From Antedon mediterranea (taxonomy: Eukaryota; Echinodermata; Crinoidea; Comatulida; Antedonidae): a DNA stretch of 64,000 nucleotides. A program made the translations under genes and the position numbers. Below the pieces are notes generated by a model. It made no database searches, was not told the origin of the DNA, and saw nothing but the letters and a program-made list of their open reading frames with translations. Numbering within the stretch: the stretch's first letter is position 1; each line of letters begins with the position of its first letter. Positions 12,901 to 22,866 of the stretch are shown here, piece after piece. Where the stretch lies: the NCBI RefSeq assembly GCF_964355755.1, contig NC_092677.1, forward strand, positions 8,563,001 to 8,627,000. Reading direction: 5' to 3'.

Positions 12901-15900
12901 ATTTGTTATGTTTTTTTAGGGACAGTACATTTAGAAATTTGCAATTATTATATTATAAGTATTGTTAATTAGCAGCAAAATTATTTAATTTGTTTTTAAT
13001 TTGTGTTTTGCAGGCATCCATTATTCCCCTTGATGTCTTTGTTATTTGAGAAGTGTGAGCAGGCTACCCAGAGTCCTGACCCACCCACATCCGCCAGCTT
13101 TGATGTAGATATTGAAGAGTTTGTAAACAGACAAGAACAAGCCGGCCGAGCATTCTTCAGCGAAGATTCTGAGGTTGATAACCTGGTAAGTTGCTTCCTC
13201 CAGCTTTGGCCTAGGCTTTTGAGCCACTTGCACTCCAAAAACGCCCCCTTGAGGAGTGGTTTTGAACTTATACACACCAAGATACTTGTTAACACTGTGC
13301 AGTAGATCAATTATTCAAAATTGTCTCGTTTTAAACTTATGTATTCTAAAGTACTGTGTAATATAATGGAAGAACTAGACATGAACCCTTTTTGATGTTT
13401 TCTCTACAGTCTAATGTACACTAATTATTGTAGTTATAGTGTTATAATCCGTAGTAAATAGTGTCAAGTATGACACTTCAATAACCAATAGCTATGTAGC
13501 TAGAGTAGTGTAACATTTAACATTATCCAAAGCATTTCAGTTTGTTATTAAAAACATGATTTTTTTCAAATAGTGCTATTTTGTAAAATATAACAATTGT
13601 GCACAGATGTTGTCTTTAGTCTGGTGACCATAATGTCAGGGTTCTCACCACGCTAGTTAGCCCTGTCTGACACTCAGACTTGCACTCAGAATTTATGAGT
13701 GGCACTCCTAATATTGCATTGTAATATTACCCTTGAATTTGTTCCATTAAGTAAGTAAACGTTATATTAATACCACATCATCTTTAACATTTTACATGTT
13801 GTCATGAGCAGCATATTATAGATTGTTTTAGAGTTTTTGTATTTCTGTTAATATTATTTGTATTGAATTTGATTGTTTTTAATTTAGATGGTAAAAGCAA
13901 TTCAGGTTTTACGGATTCACTTATTGGAATTAGAAAAGGTTAACGAACTGTGTAAAGATTTCTGTCATCGGTACATCACATGTTTAAAAGGAAAGATGGC
14001 CAGTGACAACCTACTAAGGTCGGAAAACTCACCTAATTTTCTAAACGATTCTGATAGAGATATGTTGTCATCACCACCAGCTGGAAGCCAAAATCAAGTA
14101 TGTATTTTGTTTCTTTTACTAATACATCTCTGCAACTCTTATATATATCCTGTGTAATGTTAATTTTCTGTTACATATTCCTATTATATGATTGAAAAAA
14201 GTTTGATAGAAGTTTCCATAAGAACAATACAATCTGAATTTATGTAACCATATGTGTTGGTTTATTCAGAGATGATGTAGCGATAGGTTTAAAGGGTAAA
14301 TTTAAATATAATATTATTTTCTGTTGTTACATATTCCTATTAATTTGTATGATTGAGAAAAGCCGGATAGAAGTTTCCATAAGAACAATAAAATCTGAAT
14401 TTATGTAACCATATGTGTTGGTTTATTCAGAGATGATGTAGCGATAGGTTTAAAGGGTAAATTTAAATATAATATTATTTTCTGTTACATATTCCTATTA
14501 ATTTGTATGATTGAGAAAAGCCGGATAGAAGTTTCCATAAGAACAATAAAATCTAAATCTGAATTTATGTAACCATATGTGTTGGTTTATTCAGAGATGA
14601 TGTAGCGATAGCTTTAAAGGGTAAATTTAAATATAATATTATTTCCTGTTACATATTCCTATTAATTTGTATGATTGAGAAAAGACGGATAGAAGTTTCC
14701 ATAAGAACAATAAAATCTAAATCTGAATTTATGTAACCATATGTGTTGGTTTATTCAGAGATGATGTAGCGATAGGTTTAAAGGGTAAATTTAAATATAA
14801 TATTATTTTCTGTTTTATATTCCTATTAATTTGTATGATTGAGAAAAGACTGATAGAAGTTTCCATAAGAACAATAAAATCTAAATCTGAATTTATGTAA
14901 CCATATGGGTGAGTTTATTCAGAGATGATGTAGCGATAGCTTTAAAGGGTAAATTGAAATTGCAGATAAAAACTTTTATAATATATTCTGTCTTAAAAAT
15001 ATTATTTATTTTTTCTGAAGGGTCCATCGTCACAGCATCTTTTACCACACCACCAGCAGCAACAACAGCAGCAACAACAACAGCAGCCATTATTTACCAA
15101 TGGCCCAAGCAACAGTGGGGCTATAATACTACAACAACCCACACAGACATCTCATCAACAGGTAAGATCAATGTCTTCATTCCCCCTTGAATGGAGTTAA
15201 TATGGCGCTAGGTATATTAGATTTCACTTAAGTGTATTTAAGAATTTTTATTAAGTGGTATTCACCTAGATAAAAAAATGTAAGACTTTTAAGGGGGTTT
15301 TACTTAAACATGAATAGTAAACATGGACACTGTTGTCTCTATACTGTTCAGTCATGCATTTATTTATTTATTTTAAATTATTTTTCATAAAAGTATAGTA
15401 TTGTTGGTTGGAATTCTTAGTAAATCTATTCATAATATGGTAACATAATAAGTTGAAACGGCTGGTGATAGATTTTCAATCACAAAAAGGAAAACAGGGA
15501 CAGATTAAGTTTAATGTCTTCAAATTCTTGCAACTTGGGGATCACATGACTAGAGAGTACACCACTTATTTCTATTTTTGTTATTGCAAGCTGTTGTAAC
15601 AAATTACATATGGTTACTATTCCATGTTTTCTTTCTAACTCTCCTATAGGTTCAACAGCCACAAGTTCAAGCACTTCTCAACCATGCAGGTCAGGTCGTT
15701 TACACTCCAGTGATTCCACAGGGAGTAATGACATCACAAGGAATAGTGACACAGGCTCTTCCAGGAACTGTACAAATACAAGCCACCCAACCACAAGCCT
15801 TGAACCAACACCAACCAATTGTACCAATCATCCATGGCTCAACGCCAATCTCGCAAATTGGAATTCCTCCAACCGGAATCCAACAAGGAATGAACCAAAT

Positions 15901-17536
15901 ACCAATATCACAAGCGAATCAAATGGCGTTAGGGCTGACGGATCCGTACGACGATATTATGAACCGTAAGAAAAATAAACGAGGAGTATTACCGAAACAT
16001 GCAACTAATGTCATGAGGTCATGGCTTTTCCAACACATAGTAGTAAGTATAGACAAATAAGTTTAAGTATTTTTAAATTTGTATAGTGCCCTCTCTTGTA
16101 AATTCTCCGTATATTTATCACTTTTCTGAAATGCGACCTCAATTTATAAAACTCTAGTATATAGAAAATGTATAACTAGTTAAAACTCATACAATGATCC
16201 CATGTATCAAAAGGTGTACACATCGTTAAATAAAGTAAATGACCTCTGGCCAGCTATAGAATTTAAACCAAACATTGTGCCACATCACGCTTAATGATAC
16301 AAAGTTGAGTACACATTAATACACAAGCCACACAGCAAATTAAAGGTTTGTTTATTAACAATCCATGTTCATTTACACAGGTCAAGGAACTGCACTTATA
16401 TTCTGTGTTTTATTAATGCCTGCATTATCTTTGAACCATGTTCATTAATATTTGGTACATCAAAGTTTATTGGTTTAATTTTGAATGTTGAGGTCAAGTG
16501 TCATACTGTGACAATATGAGTGTTGTAACATTGTTTTTATTGAAATATTTAATTATAATACATTTTTTTTTGTGTTTCAGCATCCTTATCCAACAGAAGA
16601 TGAAAAAAGGCAAATAGCACAACAAACAAATTTAACATTACTTCAAGTTAACAATTGGTAAGAACAGATTTTTATCTTTTTAATTTCCCCTAAAAATAAG
16701 TTTTTTGTTTCTGCAGTTACGTATGAGTACCGTTTTAATGTAGAAGTTTATGTTTATTAATTTTCTGCGATTATGTTTTTCATACGTAGTTTGTGTTTAG
16801 TACAAGTTTAGACCTTTCTTAATAGGAATATAACTAATACTTATCTTACATTTTATTGTTTTCAGGTTCATTAATGCAAGGCGGAGAATATTACAACCAA
16901 TGTTAGACGCTAGTAACCCAGAAGCAGCTAAAGTTAAGAAGAATAAAACACAAAGTCGTCCATCTAGTCAAAGATTCTGGCCCGAGTCATTAGCGAACTT
17001 CGGACAGGTGCGAGTAGGCTCAGAAGCACAGCAAACCAACACAACGAGTAGTGAGTATTTTTGCCTCAATTAAGCCCTCCAAATCAAATTAGCAAAGTCT
17101 TTTTTTTGCTCAAAGAACTTTAAAACTTGGTAACCGATTCATTATATTTGTTTGACATAGACATTCACCATTGAATCGTAGACCGAAAAAAAAATGTAAC
17201 GCTTGGCTGTTGTATATGATGTCAGAACCGTGATACTCTATGGGAACAGCACATTAATTACTATTAAAACTTGTTGGAGTTACCTCTCTAGTTAATTGAG
17301 AACATCTTTGATTAATCAAACTTCTTACTTTCTTATCCTCAGGTGATGTTGTAACGTCAGCAGCCATTAGTTCAGGAGCAGCAGAAGCTATGGAGTCAAT
17401 GCAGGGAGAAGGAATGTCACCAAGAAGGTCGCCCTCAATAGATAACATGGTTGCAAATGGAAAAACGAACAGACAAAGCAGTTGCGTCTCTGATATGTCA
17501 TCAGATGACCTGGGTCTTCATGATGACTTGGAGTAA
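9783..17536 (+). CDS. pknox1: PKNOX/PREP TALE homeodomain transcription factor (complete, 8 coding exons)
   Basis: Coding exons: 9783-9976, 13014-13185, 13888-14097, 15021-15161, 15650-16042, 16581-16657, 16866-17050 and 17343-17536. Together they make 1,566 nt, 521 residues. All introns are GT-AG and all phases agree. The product is a nuclear DNA-binding factor; vertebrate PKNOX1/2 bind PBX proteins and HOX-PBX target sites. Residues 66-107 and 123-165 are the two conserved PBX-interaction regions ([33 protein letters not shown]). Residues 204-214 are polyglutamine. The homeodomain spans about 347-410, with the TALE three-residue insertion PYP (372-374), Ile50 as I398 and Asn51 as N399 in WFINARR. 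The length is somewhat above vertebrate PKNOX. The flanks of the homeodomain ([26 protein letters not shown]) favour PKNOX over MEIS. It is probably the single pro-orthologue of PKNOX1 and PKNOX2. The ATG follows its acceptor directly, so the 5' UTR lies upstream. Confidence 0.95.
9977..13013. other. PKNOX intron between coding exons 1 and 2
   Basis: This 3.0-kb intron is AT-rich. It contains the degenerate ACCATGGAGG hairpin at about 11347-11371. The 99-codon open frame at 11764-12063 shows no recognisable motif or splice signals and is not called. I see no other feature. Confidence 0.55.
13014..13185 (+). CDS. pknox1: PKNOX coding exon 2 (first PBX-interaction region)
   Basis: Acceptor TTTTGCAG and donor GTAAGT. 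It encodes residues 65-122, including [16 protein letters not shown] and [12 protein letters not shown], the first conserved MEIS/PKNOX N-terminal block, and ends in SEVDNL. Phase 0 at the end. Confidence 0.92.
13888..14097 (+). CDS. pknox1: PKNOX coding exon 3 (second PBX-interaction region)
   Basis: Acceptor AATTTAG and donor GTATGT. It encodes residues 123-192 with the leucine-rich helix [19 protein letters not shown] and [17 protein letters not shown], the second conserved block of the family. The tail ([20 protein letters not shown]) is Ser/Pro/Asp-rich and variable. Confidence 0.92.
14166..14955. repeat. Tandem repeat of about 164 bp, five copies, in PKNOX intron 3
   Basis: The landmark GATGATGTAGCGATAG occurs at 14271, 14432, 14596, 14760 and 14924, giving spacings of 161, 164, 164 and 164. 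Each unit runs from TTCTGTTACATATTCC through TTTATGTAACCATATG to AAAGGGTAAAT. The last copy ends about 65 bases before exon 4, so the repeat occupies most of the intron. Copies are nearly identical, which indicates recent amplification. Confidence 0.9.
15021..15161 (+). CDS. pknox1: PKNOX coding exon 4 (polyglutamine linker)
   Basis: Acceptor TTCTGAAG and donor GTAAGA. It encodes residues 193-239 in phase 0. Eleven consecutive glutamines (204-214), encoded by mixed CAG and CAA codons, are followed by [20 protein letters not shown]. This is the low-complexity linker between the PBX-interaction regions and the homeodomain. The pyrimidine tract is ordinary, although the acceptor is AAG. Confidence 0.8.
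15650..16042 (+). CDS. pknox1: PKNOX coding exon 5 (Gln-rich linker and homeodomain N-arm plus helix 1)
   Basis: Acceptor CCTATAG. The donor GTAAGT follows ATAGTA. It encodes residues 240-370: a Gln/Pro/Ile-rich linker ([20 protein letters not shown]), then [20 protein letters not shown] and [10 protein letters not shown]. An overlapping frame-shifted open frame at 15610-15969 is a shadow. Confidence 0.92.
16581..16657 (+). CDS. pknox1: PKNOX coding exon 6 (homeodomain TALE loop and helix 2)
   Basis: Acceptor GTGTTTCAG and donor GTAAGA. It encodes [20 protein letters not shown] then LQVNNW (residues 371-396) and ends within the tryptophan codon. It carries the PYP insertion that defines TALE homeodomains. 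Confidence 0.95.
16866..17050 (+). CDS. pknox1: PKNOX coding exon 7 (recognition helix and C-terminal flank)
   Basis: Acceptor TTTTCAG and donor GTGAGT. It starts within the split Trp codon and gives [20 protein letters not shown], then a basic [10 protein letters not shown] and QRFWPESL, a PKNOX-specific flank. Phase 1 at the end. Confidence 0.93.
17343..17536 (+). CDS. pknox1: PKNOX coding exon 8 (C-terminus and stop)
   Basis: Acceptor TCCTCAG. It encodes residues 458-521: a Ser/Ala/Met-rich tail, then an acidic end ([15 protein letters not shown]) before TAA at 17534-17536. Acidic C-terminal tails are usual in PKNOX proteins. Confidence 0.9.
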
Positions 17537-17906
17537 CACATGACCATTGACGATTTAAAAGTGAACAATCAAAGGATGAGTATATATTATACTCATGATG
17601 TCATCAGTGGTGGGTGCTACATTGCGCTGTAATGATGAAATAGTTCAGCCCCTGGTGAAGAATAAATGGATGGATAATGTCATTGTCTGGCTGAAGCAGC
17701 CTGCAAATCAGATAACCAGATATGATGTTGATTATTTTTACCTGCCTGGAGATGATAAACCTGATAACATAAATTCCATCACATTCATTAACATAAATTT
17801 GATAACATCGTTTAATTTACCATTCAGTACATTTAATGGTATATAAACAATATCAAATTTAATTTTGTATTACAATTGTTTGTATAGAATGTGAAAAATT
17901 ACTGCA

Positions 17907-17912
17907 AATAAA
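17907..17912 (+). terminator. Candidate polyadenylation signal of PKNOX
   Basis: The first AATAAA on the PKNOX sense strand after the stop codon, apart from AT-rich noise, lies about 370 nt downstream. It would give a short 3' UTR. Longer 3' ends are possible because further AATAAA-like words follow. Confidence 0.4.
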
Positions 17913-18441
17913 ATGCAGTCAAGAAAAATTCCGAAAGAATTAGTAAGCGATTAATCATTCCATTTTTAAAGGATATCTTTAAAATGATATTTTACGTCTT
18001 GTTTTAAACAAACAATTTTAAACAATAGATCATAAGTGAAAACTTTAGGTACCACATAAAATTGGTATTTTAGTTTGAAGGTAAGAGATCTATCATTTGC
18101 ATAGTGTAACTATTTTTCTAACAATATTTTATTATTTTTACTACTGTACACAATTGTTACAATAATTTCAACTAAAATTCGGCCTGCTGAATATTTAAAA
18201 AAAAAATAGAATTATGGTCTTTAAAAAGTTACCGAATTTTAGGTTTTAGAATCTAGTTTTTGAGACAATAAATGCTTGCAATAAATGTCGAACCAAGGTG
18301 TATGTCATGAAAACTTGGGGCCAAAAAAAAAATGTAACTTTGATTGAAATCATTGCTTTGCTTAAGTCAGTTTTCAAGTCCATTCCATGCGATATAAAAT
18401 AATTTTTTTGATAAAGCTTTAGCTTTTCACTTAACAATATA

Positions 18442-18973
18442 CAGTCAACTCTCCTAATACCGGACTCTCCCAAAACCGGAATTCACGAAAAACCGGACTT
18501 TTTTGGAGGGCCCAATTTGTCCCTATTCTAAATGTACTGTAATTTATTATGAAAACCGGAATACCCAATTCCGGAATCCGGACAAATTATGAAGTACAAA
18601 ACACGAAAATTAGCGTCTGAAAACCGGACGGACAGTTAAAAAACTCCAAATATTTACGAAAACAACGTAACATCGTCGTCGCTGACTCGGATTCAATACA
18701 TTCACAATATACAAAAGCTTTTATATTAAAGCTTAATATTAATAAAGTAGGCCTAGGCCTATCAGTATTTATTTAATTAAAACTAGCTTGACACAATCAT
18801 AGCCTAGGCCTTCCCTACGCTAGACCGCACCGGGCAGCATTCCGACCGGTGATTCAAAGCATTTTCAGTGACAACGTGATGACTTTAAAAATATGTTTTC
18901 AGGAAACCGGATTTTCGAAAAACCGGAAAATATATGCCCGCCCAAGGGTGTCCGGTATTGGGAGAGTTGACTG
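18442..18973. mobile_element. pogo/Tigger-like MITE with TA target duplication
   Basis: The left terminus CAGTCAACTCTCCTAATACC is inverted at the right end with one mismatch (a C for a T); the element ends in CTG. TA dinucleotides flank it at 18440-18441 and 18974-18975. The CAGTCAACTCTCC start and TA duplication are typical of the pogo/Tigger branch of Tc1/mariner. It is 532 bp long, with no transposase but several subterminal AAAACCGGA repeats, so it is non-autonomous. Confidence 0.8.
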
Positions 18974-19453
18974 TACTGACTTAAGCAAAAATTTATAAAT
19001 AACAGCTCTGTGGCTATTTTCACCATTTAAACTTAGGCTAAGGGAAACACTTAAAATTAATCTCAAAATGAATACAATTTGAGTGAAATACTTAATATTT
19101 AAGTGAAGTATCTTACTAAAGTGTAATTGGTGAATATGTCAATAAATAATATATTTCAAATGGAATTTAATTTTATTTAATTTCATAATGGCTTATTATG
19201 ATCAATGGATTAGTAGAAGTAAAATATCATGAGGCGATATTATGTCATTTTTATCATGTGCAAATATATTATACTAACTTGTAAATTTTTAGGATTTTTT
19301 AAATAAAAAAAAAAACAAAAATAATTATCTTAATCATCTGAACTGACTTCTCGGATGTATTTTTTGTTCGTATCTCTTAAAATTATTTATGTTAATTAAA
19401 AATATAATGTATTCATATTAGTCTACTTAATTTTTAGAATTTCCAATAGTTAA

Positions 19454-19675
19454 AGATATATTGTTCCCCTAAAAACATGAAAAGTGAAGATTAATAAAAT
19501 AAAAAGACTGTTACTAGGCCATTTTGCAGTAAAAAATAATGACTATTTTTTGGGCTATGAATTACATATTTTCAAGTAAAACAATCTTTGATCCAATTTG
19601 TTGTCAAAATGAATAACTATTATGTGAATGATATAAAACATTAGAAAAACATTTTTTCAGGGGGACAATATATCT
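19454..19675. mobile_element. Short TIR element of the TTAA-flanked family (decayed)
   Basis: The left end AGATATATTGTTCCCCT, preceded by TTAA (19450-19453), is matched inverted at the right (AGGGGGACAATATATCT with one mismatch). The right flank reads AAAA, so its TTAA has decayed. The ends resemble those of the element at 20588-21129. Non-coding. Confidence 0.5.
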
Positions 19676-19960
19676 AAAACCTTTTTCTTATTAGTTGGTC
19701 AAAATGATATTGAATTGGATAGACAGTAGAATCCATTTTTTTAAACATAAAATGTATAAAGGGTTAAAAATCATGATACAGTATTTATTAAATAGCAATG
19801 TTTTAAACCATGTTGCATGTTAGCATATTATATTGGTAGCAGTGAATTGTATATTTTAATGAAATCAAAGCTCTATATAACATGTTTTCTTATGAATATG
19901 AATTCACACTACATTTGATTTGATAGTCAAAGAAAGAATTGTGGCCACGGTTGGAGTTCT

Positions 19961-20030
19961 ATTCTGAGCCAAATTAGATTTTTTTGTGAATCACCATTCT
20001 GAGCAAAAATTAGATTTTTTTGTGAATCTC
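19961..20030 (+). repeat. 35-bp direct tandem duplication
   Basis: Two adjacent copies begin ATTCTGAGC and contain TTAGATTTTTTTGTGAATC, differing at a few bases. A small local duplication with no apparent function. Confidence 0.7.
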
Positions 20031-20110
20031 GTAAATAATGTTATGTAATGTTTTCTTAAAATGGTATACTATACTAGTTATTAAAGTAAATGAATTAAAT
20101 ATGTTGAGTA

Positions 20111-20383
20111 AAGTTAACTCTCCTAATGCCAAATGCCATTGCCTTAACATAATTTTTATAGTATTAAGGTTAGTATCAGGAGTAGTGCTAGGGGCACGCC
20201 TCGCCTCCCCTTTTAACAGCTAAAATGAAATTATGACCTTTTTTATATATATTTTTGACGGACTACTAATATTAGTGCTCCCTGGATCTCCACATGGTAA
20301 CGTAATTTTGACATGTTTTCCTAAAGACTTTGGCATGTTTGGACCTCTGAAAAAAGATTGTCCATTATTAGAAGAGTTGACTA
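20111..20383. mobile_element. Degenerate second pogo-like MITE
   Basis: The left end AAGTTAACTCTCCTAATG and the right end, which reads inverted TAGTCAACTCTTCTAATA, are diverged versions of the 18442 terminus. TA flanks both sides (20109-20110, 20384-20385). It is 273 bp, shorter and older than the neighbouring copy. Confidence 0.55.
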
Positions 20384-20583
20384 TAATATGAGTGCATAGC
20401 AAAACATGTAGCCTTTGGACATGAATTGTGACCCATGTATAGATTATTCATACTTTATTTTTTAATGTACTGGAATGCTTTTAATATTTTATTTGAAACA
20501 AATTCATATTTTGTATGAAAATTCCAAAGAAAATAAATATCTGATATATAGATATTGAACTATAAGTTGGTCTAGTAAATTTG

Positions 20584-21133
20584 TTAAAAATGTATTGTCC
20601 CTTTGACTAATTCCAAAAAAAATATTTAAAAAAAGATTTCGAAAAAAAGTGGGTAATTTTGAAGTATCGTAATAGTTATTAACTTCCACCAAAAATTAGT
20701 CCAAAAAAAAATCATTTAACTGATATACAGACACTTTTTTTTAATAACTTTGACTTCCAGTCAAAGTTTTCAATCTAAACATATCTTATAATGCAACGCC
20801 CTTGTTTGGCTACTCTGTATACATAATCATAAAACTTTCTCGCGCTCTGTGTGAGAACACCTTCTCAACCGTGACGAGTTGTAAACAATCCTAATTAGCA
20901 TCATGCATAATGCAAACTCGTGGTTTGAAATCTTTGTTTACTTTTGCTCGTGACGATTTTCCATACAAAATGTAATCAAATTAATTTACCTGTTAATTAC
21001 GTAAACTTGTTGTTTTTGGCTTGAAATTTCGACTTCTAAGTGAATAACTTCAATATACTTTGATATGGTCAATTTAAATTTAGAATATTTTGACTTTCAT
21101 TTTTTTGTGTTTTAAGGGACAATACATCTTTAA
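20584..21133. mobile_element. TTAA-flanked MITE with ATGTATTGTCCCTT termini
   Basis: TTAA (20584-20587) is followed by AAATGTATTGTCCCTT. The right end reads inverted AGATGTATTGTCCCTTA and is followed by TTAA (21130-21133). About 550 bp with target sites, non-coding, with a small ACTTTGACT hairpin inside. A related terminus (GGACAATACATCTTTAA) recurs at about 39846. TTAA targeting suggests piggyBac-class mobilisation. Confidence 0.65.
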
Positions 21134-22465
21134 GCTATTGAACAAGTTAAGCCTGTTTTCCACTAGGAGAATTCATTCATGCGTATCAAACATTCTCAAG
21201 CTCTGATTGGTTGCACATGAAATAAGTACATGATAAATGCAGTGGATGTATTGTATGAATAGAGCACATAAACTAACATGGGTTTTCCCCTGTGTGATGA
21301 TCATGCAGTGGCTATAGTGAGTAGTCTAATCAGCATTTGCTCAGTCAAGGCCAAAGCGAGATAAGGAAAAGATGTTAAATATAATTATTAATATAAAAAA
21401 TTAAATAACTACCAACCGATGATCTGAATAGGGTATTAGTTGGGTCCCATCAGTTTAATTGGGGTTCTATAACTGTATACTGTAGTTGACTGGCATGTAT
21501 TTAAATATGTGGCCTAATTGTTTTCCATCCTGCTAAGTAAACTGACATTACATTGCAAATTTTAAATACCAGTCACAATTGCCTTATGACTCGGTTCACT
21601 TACAGTAGTCCTTGTGTTTACACAATTAAACAATACAACCGATTAAAACAATGAGTTTTTCTTTATTAAACAATTTATTAAATAATATTCACTGAAAACC
21701 ACAGAGGATTTAAATTAGGCTGATTTAATTCCTCCATGGAAAAACAAAAACATTTTTTTTTATTTCTTTAAATAGTGCATCTCCCTCAAAATGAAAAAAT
21801 CATGCATTGTAGACAACATAATAGTTTGCTCGTAGGAAAAGTGACTAACTGCTACAGCTCAACCTTGCCCAGAAAGCTTCAAGTTCATTTACTAGGTGGG
21901 GACCAGTCTATACAAGCCCAAGTAATATAAATTTCCTATTCAAGTTTGCAGCATCAAATGACCTAAAATTGTCTTCAAATACTAATACGCAGTTAACAAT
22001 TTCCATAATTTTAACTTAAAATCACAAATACATGAAATAAATAAATCTATCAATCTGCCAACTCTCTAGATTATAAAGAAATGTACAAAAAACAAATATT
22101 GAATGTTTCTACGCTTTAAATTTCCATTAAAATTTCCAAAAGTATATTTACACCTATTTATTAAATACTTTCATAGAAGGAAATTCTTCAATAAATTCAA
22201 TAGAAGAAACAAATAGTACATTATTTTGTTTATATTGGTCACATGATTTAAATTATGCAGGTACAATTAACTATTATCTCGGATAATAAATGCGATAAAA
22301 TCTAGAAATTGCCTTTTTAAGGTATTTGAGCCTTAAATTTCAAACTAAGTTGCATGTAAAGTGCCCTCTAATTTGTTTTAGTTTTTGGCCTAGTATAGTA
22401 TTTTTATTATACACCATTTTTTCAACTGATACTATGGTTGGGCAATATAAACACTTTTAAAAGGC

Positions 22466-22471
22466 TTTATT
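22466..22471 (-). terminator. Candidate polyadenylation signal of nicastrin
   Basis: TTTATT on the plus strand reads AATAAA on the minus strand, about 300 nt after the nicastrin stop. Another lies at 22403-22408. Which one is used cannot be decided from sequence alone. Confidence 0.35.
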
Positions 22472-22494
22472 ATGGATATATCTAAAGCTCTATC

Positions 22495-22566
22495 TACACT
22501 TTATGTGAGTGTCCATATATGGATATGATGACGTCATATCACTACCACATTTGGGCACTTTACACT
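22495..22566. repeat. Dispersed repeat, first of a pair
   Basis: It shares GACGTCATATCACTACCACA and TTTGGGC-type sequence, plus a TACACT start, with 28678-28752 in the same orientation. One copy lies in the nicastrin 3' flank, the other in an intron. Probably a degraded short mobile element. Confidence 0.55.
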
Positions 22567-22767
22567 AGTTTAATAGTGTTGACAGAGATTTAGTTTGAGT
22601 TATGAGACATAAACACTTGATGATTCAAACCAAGCATTTTGTAAAGCATATAAAATTATGTGCGTATTCCATCACAAAGTTGACTGTTTGTCTCTTTTAT
22701 ACTTTTCCTGGTGTAACACCTGATTAGGACTCAAGGTTAAACAAAAGTACTGCTTCATACTCATTCT

Positions 22768-22866
22768 TTACTCCCTGTTAAAGATGGTTGATCCCTTAGC
22801 ATTCAGGAAGTAGATAAGTGGAAACGATATTAGCATGATGACCATTCCAATTGAAAATATTAGCGA
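22768..22866 (-). CDS. NCSTN: Nicastrin exon 14 (transmembrane helix and tail)
   Basis: Acceptor TTTCTTTCAG. It encodes residues 657-688: SLIFSIGMVIMLISFPLIYF, then LNAKGSTIFNRE and TAA. The hydrophobic run is the single membrane anchor. The LNAK after the helix parallels INAK in the vertebrate protein. The tail is shorter than in human. Confidence 0.9.
   Translation of the reverse strand, partial: SLIFSIGMVIMLISFPLIYFLNAKGSTIFNRE

Larger units (their letters stand above)
17913..22465. other. Tail-to-tail intergenic interval between PKNOX and nicastrin
   Basis: This interval of about 4.5 kb has no supportable gene. It contains the pogo/Tigger-like elements, two TTAA-class MITEs and the 35-bp tandem pair (separate entries); the rest is AT-rich. 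Open frames here (for example 18246-18473 minus, 20038-20223 plus) lie in or across repeats and have no recognisable domain. Confidence 0.6.

Noticed and set aside
15610-15969. 119-codon open frame overlapping PKNOX exon 5
   Set aside because: It is the out-of-frame shadow of the Gln-rich linker. The true frame matches the PKNOX family into the homeodomain.
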